Positions 24,487 to 36,631 of a stretch of 64,000 nt of DNA are shown here, piece after piece. The notes under the pieces were generated by a model. The model had not been told where the DNA came from and did no database searches. It was given only the letters and a program-made list of their open reading frames with translations. Origin of the DNA: Moringa oleifera (Eukaryota; Streptophyta; Magnoliopsida; Brassicales; Moringaceae); contig JAJFZO010000256.1 of the NCBI GenBank assembly GCA_021397835.1, positions 1,250,001-1,314,000 of the forward strand, given 5' to 3'. A program made the translations under genes and the position numbers. Every line of letters begins with the position of its first letter. Position 1 is the first letter of the stretch.

Positions 24487-27400
24487 TCAGAGTTCAGCTA
24501 TGCACTTTCCGCTGATGAAGTCAATGATTTGGGTGACTCCCTGTTCAAGAGCAGCAGTCACTGCAGCCAGATTCTGCAAGAATTCCTCTGCAGTTGGTTT
24601 GTCACCATCCACTATATCTGTTACAGCTTTCACAAATATCACAGGGACTTTAAAAAGATCAGCCACATAGGCAATAGCTGCTCCCTGGATGCGAAAATTA
24701 AAAAGAAGTAAGGTTTGGCAAGTTCTGAAAGCAAAGATTCATACACTTCAGAGCAAAAGTATTTTCATTTTCCTCTGTAATGAAACAAAGAGAGTTTCTG
24801 CCAATTTAGTGATGATAATATACTTTTAAAGAATTCAGTATGGAAAGGAGAATGAAGTCGCACTTTCTTTGTTATGCAATTGGGGGTTTGGTGATTACCT
24901 CCATGTCTTTAACTGTAGCATCATTTGCAATAATCGATGCTTCATCCTGAGAGGACACATCCAGCGAGTCACCAGTAGACAATTTGCCAGTCTGAAACAT
25001 AGAGTGAGATGTAACTACTGTTGTCATAAAGATAAAAAAGGTCGACAAATTATCCTATGAAGCATATTTCCATAACAAGTTACACGTGACTATGTGTGCG
25101 AGCATCAAGGGGTGGTTATTTGTGCATGCAAGCTGGTATATGTGTATTTAGGTGTGCATATGCAAACTGAACAGCATGAACAAATTAATGGATTAGCACA
25201 TCAGTAGCATATAGGCCCCAGAGACAGTCAGCTTCAATTGGGCACGCATGCTAATCTAGATATATGCATGTCTCTAGAGTCCAATTCTGTGATCAAATAT
25301 GCTACAGCTCCATAAAGCAGGGAGGTTGTCCAAACCAAAACAAAAGCCAGAATCAAGAAAGTATATTTAAAAACATTATCTATCAATTGCAAAGCTAGTC
25401 AAGAAGAAATAAGCACTCCAAGTGAGAAAAAAAGAAGAAGGGTTTGCGTGATGGAAAGTAAAAATATTTAATTGTTGTATAAAGCAATAGTAATCACCTT
25501 TAGGTCAAACTCCTTCAAGAGATTGGGTGTAGAGAAGGCCTGCCGTAAACCAACTCCATAGAGATCAAACACCTGCAGAAACATGGGATATAGATGCACT
25601 TATAGGACAAATGATACTAAACATTGGAGACAAACAACAAAAACAATTTGCTTTTACAAAGCATCATGCAGTTTGATGTTATAAATGCATTTTACTGAGT
25701 AGGAGTTTTTCATTTGGAAGTATTGTGACAGAGAAAGAAAGGTTTTTACGTTTGGTTTAGGTACTTATTGACCAGAAGCATCCAACCAAATATGAACCAC
25801 TTCCAAAAAACCAATTTTTATGAAAGATTGAAGTGCCAGTCAAATTTCAAATCCATGATTAGGAAATCAAAACTGTGGCTCTAGAAAAAGCAAAGCTATG
25901 GAATCTGATTTAGAAGCTCTTTATCTTGTCAACCAATTATAAGAAATACAAAAATTTATAAAGTAAATTTGTCTTTGAAAGCACAATACAAGTTGAAGTT
26001 CGTACATGTCTTTTTATTGAAATTTCTCCATTTGACAATATCGTTACTGACCATGAGAGATAGGTTTAGAAAATTTATCTTTTTATAAGGTACTCCATTG
26101 ACCAATAGCATCTAATATAATATAAACAGCCACCAGGAAAGAAATGTTTAAGAGAGTGAAATGCCAGGCAACTTTCAAATCCATGTTTAGGAAATGAACA
26201 ATTTGGGATTCTAGATAAAACAGAGCAGTAGTATCTAGTTTACAAGTTCAATAGCCTTGTCAACCAAATAATAGAATTTCCAGAAGGGAATAGGAAGGAG
26301 CACTTACAGGGATAGGTATTCTTCTATCATGGAAAGCAACATCAGAAGCAAGAAATACGTCACCAATGCTTGCTCCTTTGGCCTGGAGGCAATGATGGGA
26401 TCAATAATATTATAATTTTTTTTAGCAGAAAACAAAGAGTCTATTATTTACTGAGCATTAAAGGAGTGCAACCCATTACATGTATGCTTAGCCTACGAAG
26501 TTAGCATCTCTATGATATCCACTAGGTCTGCCTCATTTGCAAAATATTCACAAAACTCTAATCCAAGATTTCTCTAGATACACTTAATGGAGTTTCAATG
26601 TTATCCAAAGCCCTTCTGTTCCTCTCACCCCAAATATTCCAAAAGATTAGTTGTGGAATTATCTTCACCAGCCTCCTCTTCTCTTTCCCGAACCCCTGCC
26701 CTGTCCATGCTGATATTTCCTCTCCTACTGATCCTGCAGTAACCCAGGACAGCCCCAACAGAATCTGAACTGACTGCCATAACTGGGCAGTCTAACTTCA
26801 CCCCAACAGGAGATGAAGAACAGTTTCTTCCTTTTCTTTACAAAGATAACAACAATTCACAATTATAATTACAAGAATTCTATAAGAAAACAAAAATTAG
26901 TAGATTATCACTCTTCAAATAAAGCACCTAAGCTCTATTTTCATTTTTCTGGTATTATAATGCATCCTATGCAACAACTTTTAAGTTAGAGCCTTGTTGA
27001 AAGGTGGGTGCACTCAAGATGAACAAATATTCAGAAAAAAATAAACAAGAATAGAAGTTAGAATAAACAAGGCTGCAAAGTGCATACCTTAAAGCCACCA
27101 GCAGTCCCAGCATTTATGATTAGGTCTGGCTTTAAAGCTTGGATAGAAGCATAGGTCACAAGAGATGCAGGAATTGTGCCTACGCTATCAACACCTGAAA
27201 GGAATGGATTTAGGACTCAGAAATATGCAATGCAGAACTGAACACAACCACTATTCTTTCATCATGTATATAAAAGACCATCTACATCACAAGCATCCAG
27301 GACAGGCACTTCAGATATCTTAAGCATTCCATGTAAGTAGTGCTACAGGCATATACTCTGCCTAAGCTAGCTTAACAAGGCCACACTACCTGAAGAGAAC

Positions 27401-28542
27401 CCCCAAGGAAATTAGGTCTCCAAAACAAGCATTTCTCAAGAATAACATGTGAGTTTTATTCTATCATGAAAAGTAATTCACATATAAAAAGTGTGAAACT
27501 AACAATGTATAATATGATAATGTTCCCTGAGTCCTCTTTCATTTGGACAATAATGTTCCGTTACAGAGTTACCCCTTCCGTACTGTCACCATGAAGCAGT
27601 TCATAACAACTCACTAAGTTTTTTCAGTTTCTAAAAGCATGATCATACAGCAAGCCCAAGAGATAATCAAAAATCTTACCAATAATCTGAAAGAAAAAAA
27701 CTGATTACAGGAAAACGCAAGAGCCGGACACTTACCTAAACTTAGATCTTTTCCTGGCCAAATTATATTGATGTTTAGGTCTTTGTAAGTTCCATGGTAT
27801 CGTACCCAAGGCAATCCTTTTGGAAAGCTGCATTATTGTGCTCATGCAGAATATGATTACATGAGGAACCAAAATCACATGTCAAATCCTCATAAAATGC
27901 ATGACTAGAATATGTTGAGCATAGTTGTTCACTTAACTATTTATACCATCTCAAAATCAAACTCTGTGAGAGAAATCAATGAAAAGGAAAAGATAAATCA
28001 CTTAAAAAGACAAACCACTTATCAACTTTTCCACTAAAAGCATCAACAATTAACGCAAACAGTTAACTATTCAACTTAGAAAAAATGAACCAATAAAATT
28101 AGTTAATCTTTTTCACCACCAAAAATCAGCATAGCTACTGTTATATAAGTACCCATAAATATCTGAAGCAGCTTTTTCTATAAAGACAAAAATCAAAGTC
28201 AAAGTAACTGATCGTAGAACCCTAACGACTATCGAAACCGATAAATAGAATAACAGAAGTATTACGATTCGTAGAAAACATGAACTCACGTATCAGTGTC
28301 CTCTGTTAGCTGGAACTTGTTGACCAAAGGCAATGCTTCGGTTTGCATAGCTGCACCTCCGTCAAAACCACAACCAAACGAATTAAAGATTACATACTTA
28401 CATATTCAAATACACGTAGGCATTTGTATATAGAGATAGACATAGCACCGATGATGAAGACGATAGTGGAGATGGGGCGCCCCTCAGCTTGAGCGACCAT
28501 AGCTTCCCCTACAACATCTGATCCCTCGCCTTGAGGAGCCAT
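24487..28542 (-). CDS. MTN2: 5'-methylthioadenosine (SAH) nucleosidase, MTN2 type
   Basis: Hydrolyses methylthioadenosine to methylthioribose and adenine in the Yang (methionine salvage) cycle, clearing the by-product of ethylene, polyamine and nicotianamine synthesis. Eight exons: 28542-28449, 28350-28290, 27827-27736, 27194-27088, 26382-26308, 25572-25498, 24991-24899, 24684-24487; 795 nt, 264 residues. PNP/UDP-phosphorylase-fold landmarks in order: VFIIAMQTEALPLV, PASLVTYASIQALKPDLIIN, NAGTAGGF, GDVFLASDVAFHDRRIPIP, STGDSLD, KDMEGAA (conserved Glu199) and VTDIVDGDKP, the Asp-containing catalytic segment at 220-229. Whether it also accepts S-adenosylhomocysteine, as MTN2 does but MTN1 does less well, cannot be read from sequence. 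Intron 4 carries a LINE remnant. Adjacent to LAP5, as in Arabidopsis (from memory). Confidence 0.95.
26415..26850 (-). mobile_element. LINE remnant with zinc-binding RT-tail coding fragment, in MTN intron 4
   Basis: It begins on the + strand with a T run (a minus-strand poly(A) tail) and AGCAGAAAAC, then matches the copy at 4692-4960. The minus-strand frame at 26758-26558 reads a fragment with PQLIFWNIWGERNRRALDN, the conserved tail of plant LINE / reverse-transcriptase-like zinc-binding proteins. No reverse transcriptase or endonuclease domain remains, so it is a 5'-truncated dead copy. It sits in the intron between the exons ending 27088 and starting 26382. Confidence 0.7.
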
Positions 28543-29625
28543 AGCCCTTCCTATCTTATCTCTCTAAACTCACTACTTTCCGCCTTTCTCGTTGTCTCTT
28601 CCTCTCCCTATCTTCGACAGTTTTCCAGAAAAATGACCAGCAATCGGTAATCAGTTCCTTTCCTTATTCCTGTTGAGGGCGTGCGCCAATAAGAAACCTC
28701 AGGGAACGCCATCGATATAACTGATTAGGCCACCACGTAAACACAGTAAAAAGGTCATTTAAACTTTAAAAAAAAAAAACTGTGCTAAGTTAGTAAATAA
28801 AATTTAAGACTTATTGTACTTTTAAATTTATTTAAAATTTAAAAAATAATTTCAATAATTAAAAATAAAAAACGTTTATAACAAGATATTCATTAATACT
28901 AAATTAAACCTAAACACCAACTGACTGAACTAGATTTCATTTGTATGTCTAAATTTTTTATAATTAATATATAGAAATTAAAAGAAAATAGAAAATCTCC
29001 ATTGATAAAATCTCTGATTTAATTAAAAAATGAAGTTTTATTTTTTCTTTGTTAAGATTTTTCTTGATTTTGGTATTAAAATTATGGTCCACATGTGTAC
29101 TTTATACAATATAATGAACTGCATTGAGTGGCATAGAGCATGCTAGAAAAGTCATGATGCAACATAAGGACCTGGATTAGATTATTTAACTCTTTTAACC
29201 AAGAAATACCCCAATAAAAAAATAAAATTTTAAATATTTTATCGACACTATCTAACAATTTTAATATTATTTCAATAATAATTTAAATCACAGCGATAAT
29301 GACACTTTTAGAGCCAAACAATCCTAACTTGTTATAGTTCACAGGCCGGCTAGACTATTAACCTCAGTGAGAGTTTATCCAAAATGTTAAAAAAGTTGCA
29401 CCATCTCCAGACAGGGCTGGAAGGAAACACCAGGGGATTCAGATCAAGCTCCTAACACTTCTAACAGCTTACATTATGGCTTGCAGGTGGGTCCAGGGAC
29501 CGTACAAGAAATCTGAGGCAATTTGTGTTCTCTGCAAAGATGTAGAATTCCAACCATTTTGGCATCCAAGATGACTAACAGGCTCAAAAAATGTGTTCAA
29601 AACCTGGTTGTGTGAGCTTCTGAGT
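28543..29625. other. intergenic: MTN promoter and COBRA-like 3' flank
   Basis: The MTN leader and CT-rich proximal promoter occupy about 28543-28740. Very AT-rich sequence follows to about 29340, then balanced sequence that is probably COBRA-like 3' UTR. I see no gene. Confidence 0.65.
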
Positions 29626-31549
29626 TTATACGCAAGGCCGATTATGAAGTGTTTTGAAGGTCAGATAGATTGTTAGGGGGAGAAGGAAATGGTAGTGAGT
29701 AGGTTTCTCTCTGAAGCTACCATTTGGAAGCACTGGGAAAGTGTCTGGAAGAGGCATTTGGCAGTTTTCTCCATTGAAATATATTCTTCGTGGCAAGGCC
29801 CATCCGTTGCTCAATGTGAATGAATCTGAATCTTTCTCCAGCAGAATCTCTGTAGTTGCGGAACCCAGTTGGGCACCGTCAGCATTCAGCAGCTCATTGT
29901 TGTAGTACTCTATTCCCCAGAAGAGAGCAACCTCATCTGAAAGAGTTCAGTGATTTAGATATACTAGTCAATGATAATACACTTTCTTGTCAAGCTTCAG
30001 TTAAGAAACTAAATCGATTAAACGTCTGTTGCCTTCACTCTGGAAGCTGGACTTGTGTATAATCAATTGTTTTTTTCAGTACCTGGAAGCCCAACAGTGG
30101 GGAGGACTGTGCTGTTGAAGCTGTATGTTGTTGCAGCCTGTTTGAATCCAGGATGCTGAACAAGCACATTCCAATCTGAATAGTTTCTCTTGTAATTGTA
30201 GTTGGAGACTGTTAGCTTCACTCTCCAGTGACTCATGTAATTGTTCTTCACATGCCAATGAATCCGAACAGGGCACATATGATCAGTGCAATGCACTATG
30301 TCAAACTTATCATCAAAGTCTGATTCTGATGAAGGGTAAACTTCTCTGTCACCAACAGAGAGAAACAGATGAGTGATACTGAAACTTTTGCAGTCTAATG
30401 ACACAAGAAAATCACCAACAGGTGAATAGACCTTTAAGCTGGATCACCTTATGCAAGAAACTGTGCTTTGATCTGCAGTTCTACATCCACAGCTGCAAAC
30501 AGGACATGATGTGATTGCAGGATTATAGAATGTTGAGAGGGAAACACAGCAGACAGGTAGTTTGTTGGCTAGGAAGCTGGAGTAAGTGCACGTTGATTTC
30601 CAGGTTCCTGCAGAACTCAAAACCATAAATACAGGTTGCTTCAATATACAGAAAGTAATGTTGTCATCGATTGTGACAGTAAATACAAGTTGAGTATCTT
30701 TGTGTGATTGGTATGGTATAATATCATGGACAGTTGAACACGCAGAGGAGAATCACTTACTGTAAACCTGAACTTGTCTTCTGCCTCCAACATCAGGAGA
30801 AACTGTGGGATCAGCATCACGAAGCAAGCCACAAGTGTAACCAGGGCCTGGAGCCAGCAGGGTGAGATTTGAAGGTGGATATGCTGAAGCATTCACCTCC
30901 AGGTTGCCAATCGTCATCTCAAAAGATGAGAATGACTTGGCAGGGCTAATAGTGAAGGCAGCAAGGGTGCCACCATGGCAGCAGTCAACTGACCTGTTTT
31001 CTGGCGAGGCATCTGGCATGAGATCAACAATGGCAGGGTCTCGCTTGCAACAGTGAAGAGTCTTGTACTTGAATGAAGAGCAGTTCCCTTGTTGGGTAGC
31101 AAAAGCACCAGACATTGAAGAGATAACCTCATTTTGAGCCCACGTCCATCCAATTTTCCAGCCAGGCTTATCCACTTGCCTGTACAGGTAATTGTTTTGG
31201 ATAGTTACCCTTGCCTGCAAACAAGCTCATCTCTGATAATGAATATGGTAATTCATAATTCTGACCAAAAACAGATTCTGAAGTGAATTTCAAGCAATGT
31301 ACTGACCACGTAGCCATCAAAGGTGTATTGGTGAATGTCGAAAATAACTGTGATGTTTCCATTGGGATCCAAGGGATCATAGCAATCTGAGAAAACCAGT
31401 ATACAGAAAAGCTTCAACAATCATCTTAAAATCAAAGGAAACAAAGAAGGAAAAGGTCATCACTCATCAGTGCCTGATAAGCTGCTGGCCGCCATAAACA
31501 ACATCAACCTGACTGCAAAAGATCGTAAACAAGGAAGCTGTAGCTCCAT
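29626..31549 (-). CDS. COBRA-like GPI-anchored cell-wall protein
   Basis: COBRA family proteins sit at the plasma membrane and wall and guide cellulose microfibril deposition. Six exons: 31549-31474, 31386-31307, 31214-30761, 30607-30448, 30378-30083, 29936-29626; 1377 nt, 458 residues, the family norm. An N-terminal signal peptide (about 1-24) is followed by YDPLDPNGNITVIFDIHQYT, the carbohydrate-binding-like region with DKPGWKIGWTW, the Cys-rich CCVS core (CCVSLSTFYNPAITSCPVC, CSCGC), HMCPVRIHWHVKNNYM, and GWALPRRIYFNGENC near the C-terminus. Potential N-glycosylation sites are frequent. The C-terminal hydrophobic tail after LPNGSF is weak and ends in polar residues, so GPI anchoring is plausible but less clear than in COBRA. 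The first exon is the weak point: it joins in frame only with a GC donor at 31473 (TCAG|GCACTG). The subgroup was not resolved. Confidence 0.85.
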
Positions 31550-32693
31550 TTCTGACTGAAAATCAGCAGGCTGAAACAGGCTGAAATTGCCAGCAGTTCT
31601 TGTCTTTAATAACTGTAGTGAAGAGGTGGAAGTAGCCTTGTACCTAGTAGAGAGGCCTGGTTTCAGCTCATATGCATATTGCTTGGCGGAAACAGACAAG
31701 AATCATTGGAAATATCTACTGGGTATGATAAGACAAACTCAGATAACTAAATTGTCTAACTAAAGGAAGAATCTGCCCTCTCTTATTTCATACAAAGCAA
31801 CAGCACATAGACCATTTAGAAGGCTTTCTTTGTCCCCATGTAACATCTAAAAGAATACCCACTTAGTAAACAGGATGATAATAAGATTCATATGTTAAAT
31901 GATTTCATGAAGTTTCCTTAAACTTCTTCCTTATCCATGTTCTGGTGTCCATCGTTCTAATGGCTTCAAGGCTGCTTATTTTGATACTTCCTTAACTGTC
32001 AACAGAACTATTCAGAGGTTCATTCTTTCTCATCTTGAGTTTCCCATTTGCATTGCTTTCACATTCATGTTCCATTTGATTGCACAGGCCTCTCCAAAAC
32101 TCTCAGGCAAAGAAGAAAAAGAAAACAATATGAACCAACCTATCATTCAGGCATTATGTTAGCCTATTAGATGGGAGATACTCATTTACAATCATAATAT
32201 TTTATAAAAAGATTGATTTTTGTCAGTGGAGTCCCAAACATTAAAATTGATCACCCACCTAGACTGTTACAGTTGGAAAATTGGATAAACTCTGAGAAAT
32301 TGGTATCAAAGTCCTTTGAGGTTGACTTACAACTGCCTATTAACTATATCTCCCAACTTATGAGGCCAATAAACTCTATCTCCCAACTTATGAGGCCATT
32401 AAAACTTGGGCTTTCCCAAGTTATTATCAGTGAGTAAATCACACTGATGATCAACAGAAGATGATAGCTTTGAAAGGGCACATTCTTGAAGGACAGCCAT
32501 ATGATTTTATAGCAATCTAATAATCTCCTTAAAATACCAAACACAGAGGTATCAGATATACGTAGTTGTCACAATTAGTTGGTATTAAACTGAACTTTAA
32601 TTGCAGGGATGTTGTTATAACTGTTCACTTCTGCATTTTATATAATCTAACCCTGCATACTTACAGAAGGGGAATGAACCACGAAAAAACCTA
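31550..32693. other. divergent intergenic region, COBRA-like / XIP1
   Basis: The shared upstream region for the COBRA-like gene (-) and the first aquaporin (+). It contains a 30-bp direct repeat at 32343-32402 (ATCTCCCAACTTATGAGGCC core, two copies). No gene was recognised. Confidence 0.65.
32343..32402. repeat. two-copy 30-bp direct repeat upstream of XIP1
   Basis: CTCCCAACTTATGAGGCC occurs twice at an exact 30-base spacing, about 300 bases before the XIP1 start codon. Too short to classify; possibly a promoter duplication. Confidence 0.8.
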
Positions 32694-33761
32694 ATGGCTG
32701 GAAATGGAAGGGTTGTTGAAGATGAAGAGAGTGTCTATGACAGAAGCAGAGTCCAACCATTTGGCTTTACACCCATGTAAGTCTCTCTAGTTCATATTTG
32801 GTAATTGACAGAAGTTCACGTTTGGTGATTTTTCTTTCTGTCAAAACATTTTACAGGCAAGAGGAGAGGAAAATGGAGGAAAGCAATAAGAGAACCGTCA
32901 CCCTTTGGTCAGAGGTGTTGGGCTTACAGGATCTTATCTCCTTGCAGGTGAGTGTTGGACCTAACAGGTTTGTTTAGTAGCCTTCAATCAGGCGCCTTGA
33001 AGCTGCTAAATCTCTTGTAGGTATGGAGAGCATCCATTGCAGAGCTCCTTGGGACGGCAGTGTTGGTTTTCGCCATAGACACCATAGTCATATCTACATA
33101 CGAGACTGAGACCAAGGCAACACATCTTATAATGTCGACTCTCGTCGCCATTACTATCGCAATCCTCCTCCTAGCTACCATCCCCGTCTCCGGCGGACAT
33201 ATCAACCCCGTCGTCACCCTTGCCGCCATGCTGACAGGCCTTGTTTCCATCTCACGGGCTTTGGTATACATTCTGGCCCAATGTCTCGGCGGAATAGTAG
33301 GTGCTCTAGCCCTGAAAGCTGTAGTCGACAGCACAATCGAACAAACATTTTCACTCGGAGGCTGTACTCTCACTGTTGTCACCCCAAGCTCACATGGGCC
33401 TCTCGTGGTCGGTGTCGAGACCAGCCAGGCCCTTTCGCTGGAGATAATGTGTACCTTCGTATTCCTCTTTGCCGCGATATGGCTCGCTTTCGACCATCAC
33501 CAGGCCGAAGCTCTAGGCCGAGTGATCATCTGTTCCATTATTGGTACAGTAGTGGGTCTCCTCGTGTTCGTCTCGACCACCGTCACAGCAACGAAGGGCT
33601 ATGCCGGCGCTGGGATGAACCCAGCCAGGTGTTTGGGCCCTGCAGTCATCAGAGGAGGCTATCTGTGGGACGGACACTGGGTGTTCTGGGTCGGCCCAGC
33701 TGTTGCATGCGTTGCTTTCGCTTTGTACGTAAAGATCATTCCACCCGAACGTGAAGGTTAG
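32694..33761 (+). CDS. X intrinsic protein (XIP) aquaporin, copy 1 (NPV/NPARC)
   Basis: Membrane channel of the MIP superfamily. XIPs carry water poorly but pass glycerol, urea, boric acid or hydrogen peroxide in several species, mostly at the plasma membrane. Three exons: 32694-32776, 32857-32947, 33021-33761; 915 nt, 304 residues. Six membrane helices follow a cytosolic N-terminus of about 58 residues. The first pore box is SGGHINPVVT (NPV in place of NPA) and the second is GAGMNPARC; the Cys of NPARC is the XIP signature. The start is supported by the same exon-1 length (83 nt) and junction in the next copy. First of three tandem genes on the same strand. The ligand is not deducible from sequence alone. 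Confidence 0.93.
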
Positions 33762-33891
33762 CTTCATTATCATCCAGATCCTCCATCAAACCTTGAGGAA
33801 GCTCACCACGTACGTCATGGTGATCTCATGTGAACTTAAGAAAGTGATGCCTATAAATTTGTATTAAGCTCCAACCGGATTTACCAGCTTT

Positions 33892-33911
33892 TATATATAT
33901 ATATATATATA
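33892..33911. repeat. (TA)n microsatellite
   Basis: Pure TA run in the XIP1 3' flank. Confidence 0.9.
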
Positions 33912-34975
33912 TTATCTTTTTACTTTCTTTTCATGTATCCAAATTTATTATTTTTATATATTCGAAGTTATTCATAGAAGTTATCATTGAAAAATATTAT
34001 TTATTTTCAAAAATATTTATAATATTATAAAGATTTAAATTTAAAATAAATATTATTTAAAATTTTATTTTTTTAATCAAATTTTAACTTTTAAAACTTT
34101 TGTAAACAAATCATAATTTATCAATTTGAATCAAATTAAATCTTAACAAGAAATTTAAAAAATTAAATATATTTAAATTATAAATAATTTACAATAAGTT
34201 TTGATTTAAAAATTTCAGGCACAATCACAAAAAAATAAAAAATAATATAAAAATTATAAAATTATGAAAAAATATTACTTAAAAATTATTATTTAAAACT
34301 TATTTAAATTTAAGAGATGCAATCGAAATAAAATTTAAAATCAATTTGATAATTTTTAAAAATATTTTAATAATAAAAATATTATCATTTTTTATAATTA
34401 TTTTCATAAAAATTTAATTTAAAATTTTAAAATAATATTTATTGTTAAACTTATATAATATTTTTTTAATAAATTTGTAATTGATGAAGAATTTGTATGG
34501 TTGAGATTACAATTCCACGAGCTATGGGATTTTGGGGATCTCTTTGGATACTATATGGTCAAATGCAATATACGAAATCATTATTATTGAAGGGATAGGT
34601 CATGGTGCTTAGTCAAACAAAGCAAGTAGAAGAAGATTCAATTGGAGAAGTGAAATTGAATGCAAACCAACTACATAGCATCTAGTTAAGATAAGATAAA
34701 GAAATGGGTGTCATTTATGAATGTTAGACTTTGTCACACAACTTATCTTACCTATTAAAATCAGAGAATATATTATATTATACGTTACACGAGAGGCAAC
34801 ACCCACGAGATTAAATTAATGGCTCATAAATTTTTTTATCGATTTAAATTGTATTAAATTATTAAAAAAATTATAATATATTATAATTTAATAAAATTAA
34901 TAATTAAAATTTTAAATCGATAGATTGAAAATAATGTCATGGAGATATGACAAGTTGTACAATACCTGAATTATT

Positions 34976-34976
<1 letters not shown>

Positions 34977-35010
<34 letters not shown>
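34977..35010. repeat. (CT)n tract in the XIP2 upstream/leader region
   Basis: A perfect CT run of 17 units ending about 95 bases before the XIP2 start codon. CT/GA tracts near plant core promoters and leaders can act as regulatory elements; likely length-polymorphic. Confidence 0.9.
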
Positions 35011-35012
<2 letters not shown>

Positions 35013-35103
35013 ATATTTCTATGTATGGATATGTGCATAAATAAACGAACTTAAAGGGAAGAGGGAAGCGTATCTAAAGCTAACTGGTTTCAGAAGAAGA
35101 TCA

Positions 35104-36631
35104 ATGGCTGCAAGCAGAGGAGGTTTAGACGATGAAGAGAACCTCTGCATTGGGAGTAAAGTTCAACCTCTTGCCTCCACACCAATGCAAGTGTTCATAT
35201 TGTGTTTCTGCTTGCCTTCCCTATCTCTTATTTTGTAATATTATCTGCCATTTTTGGAGGGTTGAATCAAATAATGTTTTAATTTTTTTTAAATTTCCTG
35301 GAAAATTTTTTCAAGGAAAAAGGAAGAAGAAATGGAGGAAGGAAAGAAGCTCCGTCGCTCTACGTTGAATAAGGTGTTGGGGCTGGAAGAGTTTTGTTCT
35401 CTTGAGGTTTGTGTGATTTCGCATGAATTAAACATACTACCAATAGAAAATGCCAATTGATAAGCTTGCAGCAGTGGTTATGATTTCAAAAATAAATATA
35501 TAAAAAAATTAAGTTACATCAATTTTTTTTTTTTTTAAACACTGATGTATTAATTAAAATATTTTTACATCACTTGTGAATTCAAACTTTAATTTAAATA
35601 ATTGTCAAAAAACTTCAAATCATTAATTGCACAAAATTTTTTTTTATTTTTTTATAAAATTTAATTAAACTAAAATTAAAACATTTAAAATATAATATGT
35701 TAATTAATATTTTAAAATTTAAATTAAAATATGTATCATATTGTATATAAGTCAGTCCAATCAAAATAAAAAACAATGTCTATATCCCTTGAAATAAAAT
35801 CACACCTCAATTAAGTACGACATATATTGAGATTAAGTGATTATTATCGTTACTAATTTAATTTCAAAATTTCAGGTGTGGAGAGCAACGCTGGCGGAAC
35901 TCCTCGGCACAGCTACACTTGTTTTTGCAATCGACACAATAGTGATATCCACATTTGAGACGGAAACTAAATCACCGAACCTGATATTATCAGTCCTAGT
36001 TGCTTTCATCGTCACAATTCTCCTCCTTGCCACCTTTCCGATCTCCGGCGGTCACATCAACCCTATCATCACCTTCTCCGCAACACTAACCGGCGTCATT
36101 TCTGTTTCTCGGGCTGTCATCTACATTTCCGCCCAATGCATCGGTGGCATTGTCGGAGCCCTAGCTCTAAAAGCCGTGGTAAATAGCAAAATCGAACGGA
36201 CGTTCTCGCTTGGAGGGTGTACTCTCACCGTCGTTGCTCCAGGCCCGCATGGGCCTACCGTCACCGGGCTAGAGACCGGCCAGGCCCTTTGGCTCGAGAT
36301 AATTTGTGGGTTCGTTTTCCTTTTTGCTTCGGTATGGATGGCGTTTGATGGTCGTCAAGCTAAGGCCCTCGGCCGGGTTACTGTTTGCATTATTATTGGA
36401 ATAGTCCTGGGCCTACTGGTGTTTATCTCAACTACAGTCACTACAACGAAAGGCTACGGCGGTGCTGGTCTGAATCCGGCGAGGTGTTTGGGCCCTGCGA
36501 TTGTTAGAGGAGGCCATCTCTTTAAAGGACACTGGGTGTTCTGGGTTGGGCCGGCTATTGCTAGCGTAGCTTTCTCTCTGTACACAAGAATCATTCCTCC
36601 TCAGCATTTCCACGCGATAGAAAAAGCATGA
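35104..36631 (+). CDS. X intrinsic protein (XIP) aquaporin, copy 2 (NPI/NPARC)
   Basis: Tandem paralogue of the preceding XIP. Three exons: 35104-35186, 35316-35406, 35876-36631; 930 nt, 309 residues. Exons 1 and 2 have exactly the lengths of copy 1 (83 and 91 nt). The first intron is GC-AG: ACACCAAT|GCAAGT in place of ACACCCAT|GTAAGT in copy 1, and only this junction restores the frame. Reading through it instead would give a short hydrophobic dead end. Pore boxes are SGGHINPIIT (NPI) and GAGLNPARC. The membrane core from VWRATLAELLGTATLVFAID onward is closely similar to copy 1, but the C-terminus is slightly longer. XIP membership is firm; the substrate is unknown. Confidence 0.92.

Larger units (their letters stand above)
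33762..35103. other. intergenic between XIP1 and XIP2, AT-rich
   Basis: XIP1 3' flank, a (TA)n run at 33892-33911, long AT-rich sequence from 33940 to 34480, and a (CT)n tract in the XIP2 leader. I see no gene. Confidence 0.7.

Noticed and set aside
33281..33754. 157-codon frame overlapping XIP1 in another phase
   Set aside because: Shadow of the conserved aquaporin frame; no family features of its own.
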